DNA from: Sediminibacterium ginsengisoli | GTDB lineage: Bacteria; Bacteroidota; Bacteroidia; Chitinophagales; Chitinophagaceae | Reading direction: 5' to 3' | Length of the DNA stretch: 10,904 nucleotides | Assembly: GCA_945860335.1 (NCBI GenBank) | Contig: CAMAQW010000048.1 | Coordinates: forward strand, 1-10,904 | Shown: positions 1 through 6,377 of the stretch, piece by piece | Position numbering within the stretch: position 1 is the first letter of the stretch | How the letters are laid out: every line of letters begins with the position of its first letter | The notes under the pieces: model-generated | Told to the model about the DNA's origin: nothing | Databases searched by the model: none | What the model saw: only the letters and a program-made list of their open reading frames with translations | Translations under genes and position numbers: made by a program

Positions 1-79
1 AATTACATTTATTTGTAATATATTGTTTTGTATCTGTATTTATGTGAGAGGTGTAAAATTAGGGACCGGGTTGAATGAT

Positions 80-274
80 ATGATAGTGCCTTTTAGTTCT
101 GCTATTGTTATTTTGGGTTGGTTTGTTGCTCCAATTCTAACCGTATTCGAAAACATTTACTTGTTTTGGTTGTTTATTCGAAAACAAGATTCGGGATTAC
201 CAGCTTGGAGAATTATTGCCACTTCGCTTTTTTTGATCGCTCAAATATTTGTTCATTTTATAATGCCAGCATGA
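80..274 (+). CDS. small two-span membrane protein, uncharacterised, coupled to yhhQ
   Basis: Starting at the ATG at 80, this encodes 64 residues, most of them hydrophobic, with two likely membrane spans: roughly residues 4-30, holding the segments GWFVAPILTVF and IYLFWLFI, and residues 42-62 near the C-terminus. A short polar stretch (RKQDSG) lies between them. The frame stays open upstream to the window edge, with TTG and GTG codons at 23 and 44, so a longer form or a 5'-truncated gene cannot be excluded. I chose ATG 80 because the upstream residues look poorly coding. The TGA stop overlaps the ATG of the next gene (ATGA at 271-274), which suggests co-transcription and translational coupling with the queuosine-precursor transporter. 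I recognise no family. That it is a real gene is an inference from the overlap and the membrane-like composition. Confidence 0.55.
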   Translation: MIVPFSSAIVILGWFVAPILTVFENIYLFWLFIRKQDSGLPAWRIIATSLFLIAQIFVHFIMPA

Positions 275-1053
275 TTCATTCTATCTTAAAAGACAAACCA
301 ACCAAACTCTTTATTAGCATTGCTGCTTTTTTTGTAGCCAATGCGCTTATTGCAGAATGTATTGGGGGTAAAATATTTTCACTTGAAAAAGTATTAGGTA
401 TGTCGCCTTCCAACTTTAATATATTTGGTCAAACAGGGTTATCTTTTAATTTAACCTGTGGTGTATTATTATGGCCACTTGAATTTATTGTTACCGACAT
501 TGTTAACGAATACTACGGCCCTAAAGCAGTGAAACGCATTAGTTACACCGCGGTGGTACTCATCATTTATGCTTTTGTCATGTTTTATGGAGCCATGCAT
601 GTAGCGCCCGCCGATTTTTGGATTACTTCAAAGCAAACAGAAGGTATTGATAATATGCAAACCGCTTTTAGTGGCATATTTGGACAGGGTATGTGGATTA
701 TTGTTGGGAGTATTACAGCATTTTTAGTAAGCCAAATCATTGATGTAACTGTATTTCATAAAATCAAAAAAATAACAGGCGAAAAGTGGGTATGGCTTCG
801 TGCAACGGGTTCTACAGTGGTATCTCAACTGGTAGACAGTTTTATTGTTTTATTCATTGCATTTAAAATTGGGAATGGATGGTCTTGGCAATTGGTGCTC
901 GCCATTTGTCTAGTTAATTATGCCTATAAATTTACAATGGCCATTGTGTTAACTCCATTAATCTATATTATTGAGAAACAGATTGATCATTACTTAGGGC
1001 ATGACACTGCACAAAAAATGAAACGTGCAGCCATGGGTATTGAAAATGAATAG
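271..1053 (+). CDS. yhhQ: queuosine precursor transporter, YhhQ/DUF165 family
   Basis: A 260-residue inner-membrane protein with about six hydrophobic segments (near residues 11-30, 61-79, 91-110, 134-158, 183-200 and 208-234). The conserved family pattern is visible: TDIVNEYYG at 75-83 after the second span, a SQxxDxxVFHKIKKxTG stretch around 154-170, and a second repeat-like STVVSQLVDSFIVLF segment at 181-195. The family (PF02592) imports queuosine precursors such as preQ0/preQ1, used to build queuosine at tRNA wobble position 34. The substrate is inferred from family membership. The frame is open further upstream, to 118, but the ATG at 271 is preferred because it overlaps the stop of the preceding small gene and gives the normal family length and N-terminus. 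Its stop lies only three bases from the convergent Nudix gene, with no hairpin terminator between them. Confidence 0.9.
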   Translation: MIHSILKDKPTKLFISIAAFFVANALIAECIGGKIFSLEKVLGMSPSNFNIFGQTGLSFNLTCGVLLWPLEFIVTDIVNEYYGPKAVKRISYTAVVLIIYAFVMFYGAMHVAPADFWITSKQTEGIDNMQTAFSGIFGQGMWIIVGSITAFLVSQIIDVTVFHKIKKITGEKWVWLRATGSTVVSQLVDSFIVLFIAFKIGNGWSWQLVLAICLVNYAYKFTMAIVLTPLIYIIEKQIDHYLGHDTAQKMKRAAMGIENE

Positions 1054-1056
1054 CTC

Positions 1057-1515
1057 TTACTGTGCTTGTAAAATTTTATTCACTACAATTTTATCGATAG
1101 GGAGGCTCATTGTGGCTTCAGATAAATCGTCTAGTGCAATCCATCTGGTATGCTCGGCTTGACCATTTTTATCTGCAACTTCTTCTGGCGAAAAATCAAA
1201 AGCCTTTGACCTAGTTTTAAGTGGTTCTAAACTTATCGGATTCACACGGTAGTAGATAGATAAAATTTGATCCCCAGCCCTAAATGCCGATGGCTGATAA
1301 AAATCGGTGGTATAAATATGATCTCCAACTGTTACATCTAGTCCGGTTTCTTCTTTAAATTCCCGCACCAAACAATCACGTGTGCCTTCACCAAATTCGA
1401 GGCCGCCACCCGGTAATTTTGTAAAATAATCTCCCCTAATAAACTCGTCACTCACTAGTAATCCATGAACTGGATCAATTAAAACGCCGTATACGCGAAC
1501 AGTAATGTGTGACAT
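1057..1515 (-). CDS. Nudix hydrolase
   Basis: A 152-residue protein consisting of a single Nudix domain. The Nudix box Gx5Ex7REUxEExGU is complete at residues 37-59: G37, E43, R51-E52 and E55-E56, followed by T57-G58-L59, so the metal-binding glutamates are present. The family hydrolyses nucleoside diphosphates linked to another group X. Nothing in the sequence fixes the substrate here, so a housecleaning or ADP-sugar role would be guesswork. The start ATG lies one base after the TAA stop of corA, so it is probably the last gene of the udp-like/dapF/corA/Nudix operon and translationally linked to corA. It ends three bases from the convergent yhhQ stop. Confidence 0.88.
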   Translation of the reverse strand: MSHITVRVYGVLIDPVHGLLVSDEFIRGDYFTKLPGGGLEFGEGTRDCLVREFKEETGLDVTVGDHIYTTDFYQPSAFRAGDQILSIYYRVNPISLEPLKTRSKAFDFSPEEVADKNGQAEHTRWIALDDLSEATMSLPIDKIVVNKILQAQ

Positions 1516-1516
1516 G

Positions 1517-2458
1517 TTAAAACCATTTCTTTTTCATAAAATACCAGCTAATAATGCCAGCAATTCCTAACGACAAACCAATGGGAATATAAAAGGAGTA
1601 GGGGTTATGAGCGCCCGGTATATGGTCTACGTTCATGCCGTAAATACTTGCAACCATTACGGGAAGGGACAAAATGATGGTGATGGACGTTAAGCGTTTC
1701 ATCACATTGTTAAGGTTATTGCTAATGATGCTTGCAAAGGCATCTAGGGTACTGGTTAATATATTGGTATAAATATTTGCCATTTCAAGCGCCTGGCTCG
1801 TATCTACAATAAGGTCATTTAAAAATTCACGTTCCTCTTCATTGAGTCCTAAAAAATTGGTACGCTCTAATTTCATCATAAGCATTTCATTGCTTCGAAG
1901 CGCTGTAACAAAGTATACCAAGCTTTTTTGAATACGCATTAGGTTCAGTAAATCAACATTACTATTGCTCTGGTATAGGCTAGACTCGTACTGGTTACGT
2001 CTAATATTAATTTCTTTCAAAAATTCCATAAAGTTTTGAACTACTTTTTCAAAAACTTTTAAGATCATCATGTTCTTTTTGTCCGGATGTCTTTTTTGGA
2101 ATGAATTTAAAAACTTATTAATAGCACCATTATCAAACGAATTAACGGTAATAATTTGCGTATGGGTTAATATGATGCAAATAGGAATGGTAATATAAAA
2201 AGCATCACTATCATTAAATGAATTGTTTTCGGTGGGTGTTTTAATGACTACAAACTTTACATTGTCTTCTATTTCATATCGTGGTCTTTCATCGATGTCT
2301 AATGAGTCGCGTAAAAATTCGATAGGAATATCTAAGGTGTCACTTAATTCAATAAATTCTTCCTCCTTAAATGGTGGTACAAGATTAACCCAAGCACCGG
2401 TTTCCGGCTTGTCAATTTCTACCGTTTGTCCTTCTATATTTTTAAAATATTGAATCAT
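1517..2458 (-). CDS. corA: CorA-family magnesium/divalent cation transporter
   Basis: A 313-residue protein with CorA architecture: a large, charged, mostly helical cytosolic N-terminal domain (about residues 1-250) and two C-terminal membrane spans (about 254-273 and 287-307). The signature GMN selectivity motif follows the first span at residues 274-276 (context SIYGMNVD), and the C-terminal tail is basic (MKKKWF), as is usual for CorA. The family forms pentameric channels for Mg2+, sometimes Co2+ or Ni2+. It lies 19 bases downstream of dapF and one base upstream of the Nudix gene, on the same strand, so it is probably co-transcribed. I see no Mg2+-sensing leader in the short gap before it. 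Zn2+-type (ZntB-like) transport cannot be separated from Mg2+ transport by inspection. Confidence 0.92.
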   Translation of the reverse strand: MIQYFKNIEGQTVEIDKPETGAWVNLVPPFKEEEFIELSDTLDIPIEFLRDSLDIDERPRYEIEDNVKFVVIKTPTENNSFNDSDAFYITIPICIILTHTQIITVNSFDNGAINKFLNSFQKRHPDKKNMMILKVFEKVVQNFMEFLKEINIRRNQYESSLYQSNSNVDLLNLMRIQKSLVYFVTALRSNEMLMMKLERTNFLGLNEEEREFLNDLIVDTSQALEMANIYTNILTSTLDAFASIISNNLNNVMKRLTSITIILSLPVMVASIYGMNVDHIPGAHNPYSFYIPIGLSLGIAGIISWYFMKKKWF

Positions 2459-2477
2459 GCTTAACTCTTTTAAGAAA

Positions 2478-3254
2478 TTAAATTGTTATTTGGCCATCAT
2501 ACACAAATGAGGCAGGGCCGCAAAGCCATACATCTGTATAATGCTGTGCATCTATTTTATTGAATTTTATAAGAAGACTTCCCCCCAGGGTTCTAATTTT
2601 TGTTTCTTGTAAGCCAGTAGAATCAGCACTCATTGCAATAGCAGCAGCAGTTACACCAGTACCACAACTAAATGTTTCGTTTTCTACCCCTCGTTCATAG
2701 GTTCTTACAAAGAGTTCATTATCATTCCATTCTACAAAATTTACATTAATACCTCTTTGGCTATACGTATCGTTGTAGCGGATATTTTTTCCTTCTGTAA
2801 AAACGTCATAGCTTGAAAGACCTGATACCTGTTTAATATAATGAGGCGAGCCTGTATTTAAAACAGTTGCATCATTTGTAAACGTTACTTCATGCACATC
2901 TATCATTTTTAATTGTATCCATCCATTTGCATCAATAATTGCTTCGTGCTCACCATCTGTTGCTACAAAAGAATACGTATCTGGTTGTATTCCCTGATCA
3001 AAAGCGAATTTTGTTAAACATCTGCCACCATTTCCACACATAGTTCCTAGAGCACCGTCGGCATTATAGTAAACCATTTCAAAATCATAGCTATCATGTT
3101 TATTTAAAAGCATGAGTCCGTCTGCACCAATTCCAAAATGCCTATCGCACAATAAGGCAACTTGTTGACTTGATAATTGAATAGAACCGTCTCTATTATC
3201 GATAATAATAAAATCATTTCCAGTTCCTTGGTATTTAAAAAAATGTAACAACAT
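2478..3254 (-). CDS. dapF: diaminopimelate epimerase
   Basis: A 258-residue enzyme that interconverts LL- and meso-diaminopimelate, the cytosolic step before lysine synthesis and meso-DAP incorporation into peptidoglycan. The N-terminus FFKYQGTGNDF (5-15) is typical of the family. Both catalytic cysteines are present in their motifs: Cys73 in MCGNGGRC (72-79) and Cys197 in SCGTGVTAAA (196-205), with ERGVENET just before the second. It is slightly shorter than the E. coli enzyme (about 274 residues), with no missing motif. The ATG lies two bases after the stop of the nucleoside phosphorylase gene, so the two are almost certainly co-transcribed. The other dap genes are not in this window. Confidence 0.96.
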   Translation of the reverse strand: MLLHFFKYQGTGNDFIIIDNRDGSIQLSSQQVALLCDRHFGIGADGLMLLNKHDSYDFEMVYYNADGALGTMCGNGGRCLTKFAFDQGIQPDTYSFVATDGEHEAIIDANGWIQLKMIDVHEVTFTNDATVLNTGSPHYIKQVSGLSSYDVFTEGKNIRYNDTYSQRGINVNFVEWNDNELFVRTYERGVENETFSCGTGVTAAAIAMSADSTGLQETKIRTLGGSLLIKFNKIDAQHYTDVWLCGPASFVYDGQITI

Positions 3255-3256
3255 AA

Positions 3257-4132
3257 TTAAAGGGTTGAAAGAATCTCTAATGATTGTTTGATTAAATTTT
3301 CTACTGCAGCATTTCCATCTTTACTAAAAGTTTGAGAAACTCTATTGGCTACAATAGCACTCAAGCTTAAACATTGATGCCCCTGCAATTTCCCTAAACC
3401 ATAAATAGCACTTGTTTCCATTTCAAAATTGGTGATTTTATGAGGACCGTAATTAAAGGTTGTTAATTGGTCTATAAGTTCATTGTGCATAAGTGGTAAA
3501 CGAAGCACCCTGCCTTGCGGACCATAAAATCCGGGACAAGTTACAGTTATTCCTTGATGATAGCCTGTTACAAAATGTTTAAGTAATTTAACACTTGCGC
3601 CGGTGATGTATGGGCCAGAAAATGATTTATTTAGTGTGATTTGGTCTTCAAAAGCAGTTAATATTTGAGCTTCTTCTCCATTGTTTTCGTGTTTGTAAAA
3701 ATGTAGTAAGTTATCAATTCCAAGTCCATGCGTACTAGCTACAAAACTATCAACCGGAATGTCTGCTTGCAAAGAGCCTGAAGTACCCAGTCTAATTATT
3801 TGAAGGGTAGTTAATGTGTTATTTATGGTTCTTGTTTCAAAGTTAATATTAACCAGTGCGTCTAGTTCATTTAAAACAATATCAATGTTGTCTGGTCCAA
3901 TTCCTGTAGAAACCACAGATATTCTTTTACTGCCAATAAAGCCAGTATGGGTAATAAACTCTCGGTGCTTGCTCTTGTGTTCAATACGGTCAAAGTATTT
4001 ACTTACCTCAGAAACCCTGTCCGGATCTCCAACGGTTAATATGGTGGTACCTAATTCGTCGGGGCGCAGGTCTAAATGATATACAGCACCTCTATTATTG
4101 ATAATAAGTTCACTTTCGGCAATCCTTTGCAT
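3257..4132 (-). CDS. udp: nucleoside phosphorylase, probably uridine phosphorylase
   Basis: A 291-residue member of the PNP/UDP phosphorylase superfamily, which cleaves nucleosides with phosphate to a free base and ribose-1-phosphate in salvage. Visible motifs are GDPDRV at 35-40 (phosphate-binding loop), GTSGS at 116-120, and NFEMETSAIY around 235-244, which holds the ribose-contacting glutamate. A QGR triplet at 206-208 lies where E. coli Udp has the uracil-recognising Gln-x-Arg pair, which favours a pyrimidine nucleoside over a purine substrate. The specificity is an inference. It is first in a minus-strand run with dapF, corA and the Nudix gene, and is divergent from tRNA-Cys. I did not find a clear TAnnTTTG promoter for it in the 86 bases between its start and the tRNA. 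Confidence 0.87.
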   Translation of the reverse strand: MQRIAESELIINNRGAVYHLDLRPDELGTTILTVGDPDRVSEVSKYFDRIEHKSKHREFITHTGFIGSKRISVVSTGIGPDNIDIVLNELDALVNINFETRTINNTLTTLQIIRLGTSGSLQADIPVDSFVASTHGLGIDNLLHFYKHENNGEEAQILTAFEDQITLNKSFSGPYITGASVKLLKHFVTGYHQGITVTCPGFYGPQGRVLRLPLMHNELIDQLTTFNYGPHKITNFEMETSAIYGLGKLQGHQCLSLSAIVANRVSQTFSKDGNAAVENLIKQSLEILSTL

Positions 4133-4175
4133 TTGATCTAATTTTCAACAAATTTCGGGTATTCAGATTTAGAAT

Positions 4176-4205
4176 TTTGATTTTCCTTTCTTTGCTTTAT
4201 TTTCG
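4176..4205 (+). promoter_or_regulatory. Bacteroidota-type promoter for tRNA-Cys
   Basis: TTTG at 4176-4179 and TATTTTCG at 4198-4205 are separated by 18 bases. This matches the Bacteroidota -33/-7 consensus TTTG/TAnnTTTG except for one C in the -7 box. Transcription would begin a few bases before the tRNA 5' end at 4219. The spacing equals that of the promoter before tRNA-Gly. Confidence 0.6.
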
Positions 4206-4218
4206 CAATCCAATTAAT

Positions 4219-4289
4219 GGTCCTGTGGCCGAGTGGCTAGGCAGAGCTCTGCAAAAGCTTCCACAGCGGTTCGAATCCGCTCGGGACCT
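4219..4289 (+). tRNA. tRNA-Cys(GCA)
   Basis: A 71-nt cloverleaf. The acceptor strands GGTCCTG and CGGGACC pair with one T-G wobble, and the discriminator is T at 4289, as expected for tRNA-Cys. The anticodon stem GAGCT/AGCTT encloses the loop CTGCAAA, with anticodon GCA at 4251-4253. The T arm GCGGTTCGAATCCGC is canonical. The 3' CCA is not encoded, so it must be added after transcription. It has its own promoter upstream and a strong terminator 11 bases downstream. Confidence 0.96.
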
Positions 4290-4300
4290 CAAAACCCTTT

Positions 4301-4328
4301 AAAATAGCTCCTTTTGGAGCTATTTTTT
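4301..4328 (+). terminator. intrinsic terminator after tRNA-Cys
   Basis: A perfect 11-bp stem (4301-4311 with 4316-4326, core TAGCTCC/GGAGCTA) closes a TTTT loop and merges into a run of T residues at 4323-4328. It is placed to end the tRNA-Cys transcript. Because the next gene begins at 4352 with no visible promoter of its own, some read-through may feed that gene. Confidence 0.88.
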
Positions 4329-4351
4329 CTTAATTTTAATAGAAATTAGCC

Positions 4352-4741
4352 ATGAAATACACACAAACTATTGGAATTATTGCCGCTTTAGTAGTGCTTT
4401 TATGTTCCTTTTTACCATGGAGCATTGTGGTTTCTGAGCAAATAACCATCTCTGGTTTTGACACAAAGGGAACTAGATTTGGAAAACCGGGGTTGTTTTT
4501 GAACTTTTTTACGATTATTTCTATCATTTTATTTTTAATACCAGCCATTTGGGCAAAGCGTACCAATATATTTATAGGGGCCATCGTGTTCTCTTGGAGT
4601 ATTAGAAATTATATTTTAGTTTCAACCTGTTTAATGGGAGAGTGTCCAGAAAAGCAACCTGCACTATATGCATTGGTTATAGCTAGTAGTATTGTAATGT
4701 TAATGACCCTACTTCCCAAATTAAATAGTACTAAAAAGTAA
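4352..4741 (+). CDS. uncharacterised membrane protein with four predicted spans
   Basis: A 129-residue protein with about four hydrophobic segments, near residues 7-26, 47-67, 71-90 and 103-122. The loop between spans 1 and 2 (VSEQITISGFDTKGTRFGKPG) is polar and glycine-rich. The loop before span 4 carries a CLMGEC sequence whose two cysteines might form a disulfide or bind metal. The N-terminal pattern (first span ending in LPW, then an extracytoplasmic loop) resembles many small uncharacterised Bacteroidota membrane proteins, but I recognise no named family. It lies 24 bases after the tRNA-Cys terminator. Its TAA stop is three bases before, and in the same frame as, the TTG start of the glycosyltransferase, so the two are probably co-expressed. 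Confidence 0.72.
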   Translation: MKYTQTIGIIAALVVLLCSFLPWSIVVSEQITISGFDTKGTRFGKPGLFLNFFTIISIILFLIPAIWAKRTNIFIGAIVFSWSIRNYILVSTCLMGECPEKQPALYALVIASSIVMLMTLLPKLNSTKK

Positions 4742-4744
4742 GCT

Positions 4745-5788
4745 TTGTCAAGTAGTACCGTAGCCATCGTTATTTTAAATTTTAATGGTAAAAAGCATTT
4801 AGAAACTTTTTTACCATCTGTCATTAATACGAGCTATGCTAACTCAAAAATTATTATTGCGGACAACGGTTCTACCGATGATTCTATTGCATTTTTAGCA
4901 GCAAATTATCCGGGCATCACATGTTTACAAAGAGATACCAACGAAGGTTTTGCAGGTGGTTATAATTGGGCGCTATCACTTGTTGACGCCGATTATTATG
5001 TGCTTCTAAATTCTGATGTAGAAGTAACACCTAATTGGCTAGAACCTATGGTATCGTTACTTGACAATAATAAAGCCATTGCGGCTTGTCAACCTAAAAT
5101 AAAGTCCTTTTCCAATAAAGATTGTTTCGAATACGCGGGTGCATCTGGTGGTTGGATTGATACACTTGGTTACCCATTTTCGAGGGGTAGAATATTTGAT
5201 ATTTGCGAAAAAGACAATGGTCAATATGATGCTAGTGAGCCCATCTTTTGGGCAACAGGAGCTTCCTTATTTATAAGGGCAAGTTGTTTCAAACAAGTAG
5301 GAGGATTGGATGAAAGTTTTTTTGCCCATCAAGAAGAAATAGATCTTTGTTGGAGACTTCAAAGAGCGGGTTATTCAATCATGAGTTGTCCTAGTTCGGT
5401 TGTCTATCATGTAGGTGGAGGGACGCTTCCAAGAGGCGGAAGAAAAGTGTTTTTAAACTTCAGAAACAACCTTTTAATGCTTGGTAAAAACCTGCCCACC
5501 ATGGAGCTCATCTGGAAAATTCCGATGCGGTTTTGTTTGGATGCGATATCTGCATGGAAAGGGGTGCTTCAAGGAGATTTTTCATTCTTCTATGCAATTG
5601 TTAAAGCACATATGTCAGTTATCTCTATTTGGACTAAACAGCTGCTAACAGGGGCAAGTAAAAAGGATGGGATACCCAAAAAACCCTTGAATGCTTTGTC
5701 CGGCGTTTATAGTGGCTCTATTATTTGGTCTTATTTTATAAAAAAACAAACTAAATTTTCTGAAATTATTTCTACAAAGACGACGTAA
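4745..5788 (+). CDS. family 2 glycosyltransferase (WbbL/rhamnosyltransferase-like)
   Basis: A 347-residue GT-A fold enzyme that should transfer a sugar from a nucleotide-sugar donor during polysaccharide or glycolipid synthesis at the inner face of the membrane. Visible motifs are AIVILNFNG (7-15), the nucleotide-binding IIADNGSTD (37-45), the DxD-like LLNSDVEV (87-94) that binds the metal, and GGLDESFFAHQEEIDLCWR (186-204), which carries the acceptor/base region typical of rhamnosyltransferase-like GT2 proteins. The C-terminal third (about 240-330) is partly amphipathic and may touch the membrane. The start is unusual: TTG at 4745 directly follows TAA-GCT, and the first in-frame ATG (5048) lies beyond the active-site motifs, so TTG is the only sensible start. 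Donor and acceptor cannot be told from the sequence. Confidence 0.9.
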   Translation: MSSSTVAIVILNFNGKKHLETFLPSVINTSYANSKIIIADNGSTDDSIAFLAANYPGITCLQRDTNEGFAGGYNWALSLVDADYYVLLNSDVEVTPNWLEPMVSLLDNNKAIAACQPKIKSFSNKDCFEYAGASGGWIDTLGYPFSRGRIFDICEKDNGQYDASEPIFWATGASLFIRASCFKQVGGLDESFFAHQEEIDLCWRLQRAGYSIMSCPSSVVYHVGGGTLPRGGRKVFLNFRNNLLMLGKNLPTMELIWKIPMRFCLDAISAWKGVLQGDFSFFYAIVKAHMSVISIWTKQLLTGASKKDGIPKKPLNALSGVYSGSIIWSYFIKKQTKFSEIISTKTT

Positions 5789-5804
5789 ATAATCTTTGTT
5801 GCCT

Positions 5805-5812
5805 TATTTTTG
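5805..5812 (+). promoter_or_regulatory. -7 promoter element before the 67-residue membrane protein
   Basis: TATTTTTG is an exact match to the Bacteroidota -7 consensus TAnnTTTG and lies 18 bases before the ATG at 5831, just after the glycosyltransferase stop. No convincing TTTG -33 box lies at the proper distance upstream, so the promoter may be weak or atypical. Confidence 0.5.
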
Positions 5813-5830
5813 CAACTCCAAAACAATTCT

Positions 5831-6034
5831 ATGTCTGAACAAACAAATAATATCCCAGAAAAAGATTTAGCCAGCAATTGGGTTTCTTCTTCTAAATTCT
5901 TGTTTTACTTGCATGTTTTTTGCATTCTTGCTTTTGTTTTAGGTGGTTGTTACCGCTTATATGACCAGCGTTACAAGGGTAAACCAGACGTTGAAGTGCA
6001 AGGAAGTAGCCAATACAAGCCTGAATACAAATAA
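5831..6034 (+). CDS. small single-span membrane protein, uncharacterised
   Basis: A 67-residue protein: a polar N-terminus (MSEQTNNIPEKDLASNW), one hydrophobic span at about residues 23-40 (FLFYLHVFCILAFVLGG), then a basic/polar tail (YRLYDQRYKGKP) ending in a Tyr/Lys-rich segment. It has no cleavable signal-peptide pattern and is probably a bitopic inner-membrane protein. ATG 5831 is chosen over a TTG in the same frame at 5810 because that TTG lies inside the TATTTTTG promoter element. An AT-rich hairpin directly follows the stop. I recognise no family. Having its own consensus -7 element and a following hairpin argues that it is a real single-gene unit. Confidence 0.62.
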   Translation: MSEQTNNIPEKDLASNWVSSSKFLFYLHVFCILAFVLGGCYRLYDQRYKGKPDVEVQGSSQYKPEYK

Positions 6035-6057
6035 TTTTATTGAAATTTTCAATAAAA
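6035..6057 (+). terminator. weak AT-rich inverted repeat after the small membrane protein gene
   Basis: A 10-bp stem, TTTTATTGAA (6035-6044) with TTCAATAAAA (6048-6057), encloses a 3-base loop and begins immediately after the stop codon. It is almost all A-T pairs and is followed by AAATTTTG rather than a clean T tract. It may act as a weak terminator or a 3'-end stabilising hairpin. Confidence 0.35.
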
Positions 6058-6060
6058 AAT

Positions 6061-6090
6061 TTTGCCAGCAACTGCAGAATCCTATTTTTG
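6061..6090 (+). promoter_or_regulatory. Bacteroidota-type promoter for tRNA-Gly (and perhaps tRNA-Leu)
   Basis: TTTG at 6061-6064 and a perfect TATTTTTG at 6083-6090 are separated by 18 bases. Transcription should start near 6097-6100, leaving a leader of about 20 nt before the tRNA at 6119, to be removed by RNase P. Confidence 0.72.
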
Positions 6091-6118
6091 CACTCCTATT
6101 TTAGTTCTTTACAATTAA

Positions 6119-6191
<73 letters not shown>

Positions 6192-6193
6192 CT

Positions 6194-6225
6194 AAATCCC
6201 GAGCATTGTTCGGGATTTTTTTTAC
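6194..6225 (+). terminator. terminator-like hairpin between tRNA-Gly and tRNA-Leu
   Basis: A 9-bp stem (6194-6202 with 6210-6218, core ATCCCGA/TCGGGAT) with a 7-base loop runs into a tract of T residues up to 6223. By form it is a good intrinsic terminator for tRNA-Gly. It ends only about seven bases before tRNA-Leu starts at 6231, so partial read-through, or a role in processing, would be needed if tRNA-Leu has no promoter of its own. Confidence 0.78.
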
Positions 6226-6230
6226 ACCAT

Positions 6231-6316
6231 GCCCTGGTGGTGGAACTGGTAGACACGCAGGACTTAAAATCCTGTTCGCCGCAACGCGAGTGCGGGTTCG
6301 ATTCCCGCCTGGGGCA
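6231..6316 (+). tRNA. tRNA-Leu(UAA)
   Basis: An 86-nt class II tRNA with the long variable arm expected for leucine. The acceptor strands GCCCTGG and CTGGGGC pair with two G-T wobbles, and the discriminator is A at 6316, the leucine identity base. The anticodon stem CAGGA/TCCTG encloses CTTAAAA, with anticodon TAA at 6265-6267. The T arm is GCGGGTTCGATTCCCGC. CCA is not encoded. Confidence 0.96.
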
Positions 6317-6318
6317 CT

Positions 6319-6349
6319 ATCCCTTCGCTTACGCGAGGGGATTTTTTTT
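6319..6349 (+). terminator. intrinsic terminator after tRNA-Leu
   Basis: A 10-bp stem, ATCCCTTCGC (6319-6328) with GCGAGGGGAT (6333-6342, one T-G wobble), has a TTAC loop and is followed by T residues to 6349. It starts three bases after the tRNA and ends 28 bases before the next coding start. Confidence 0.9.
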
Positions 6350-6377
6350 GCTATCTTGTAAGCATTAAATACTCCTA

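Noticed and set aside
118..270. N-terminal extension of yhhQ by 51 residues
   Set aside because: The extension overlaps the small membrane gene in another frame, is not hydrophobic in the family pattern, and makes the protein longer than usual. ATG 271 gives the expected YhhQ N-terminus.
3816..4584. Plus-strand frame at 3816-4079 and minus-strand frame at 4336-4584
   Set aside because: Both lie opposite well-supported genes (nucleoside phosphorylase and membrane protein) and show no recognisable domain. They are shadow frames.
6352..6358. TATCTTG before the GlmU-like gene as a -7 box
   Set aside because: It lacks one T of the consensus and has no -33 element at the right distance. The evidence is too weak to list as a promoter.
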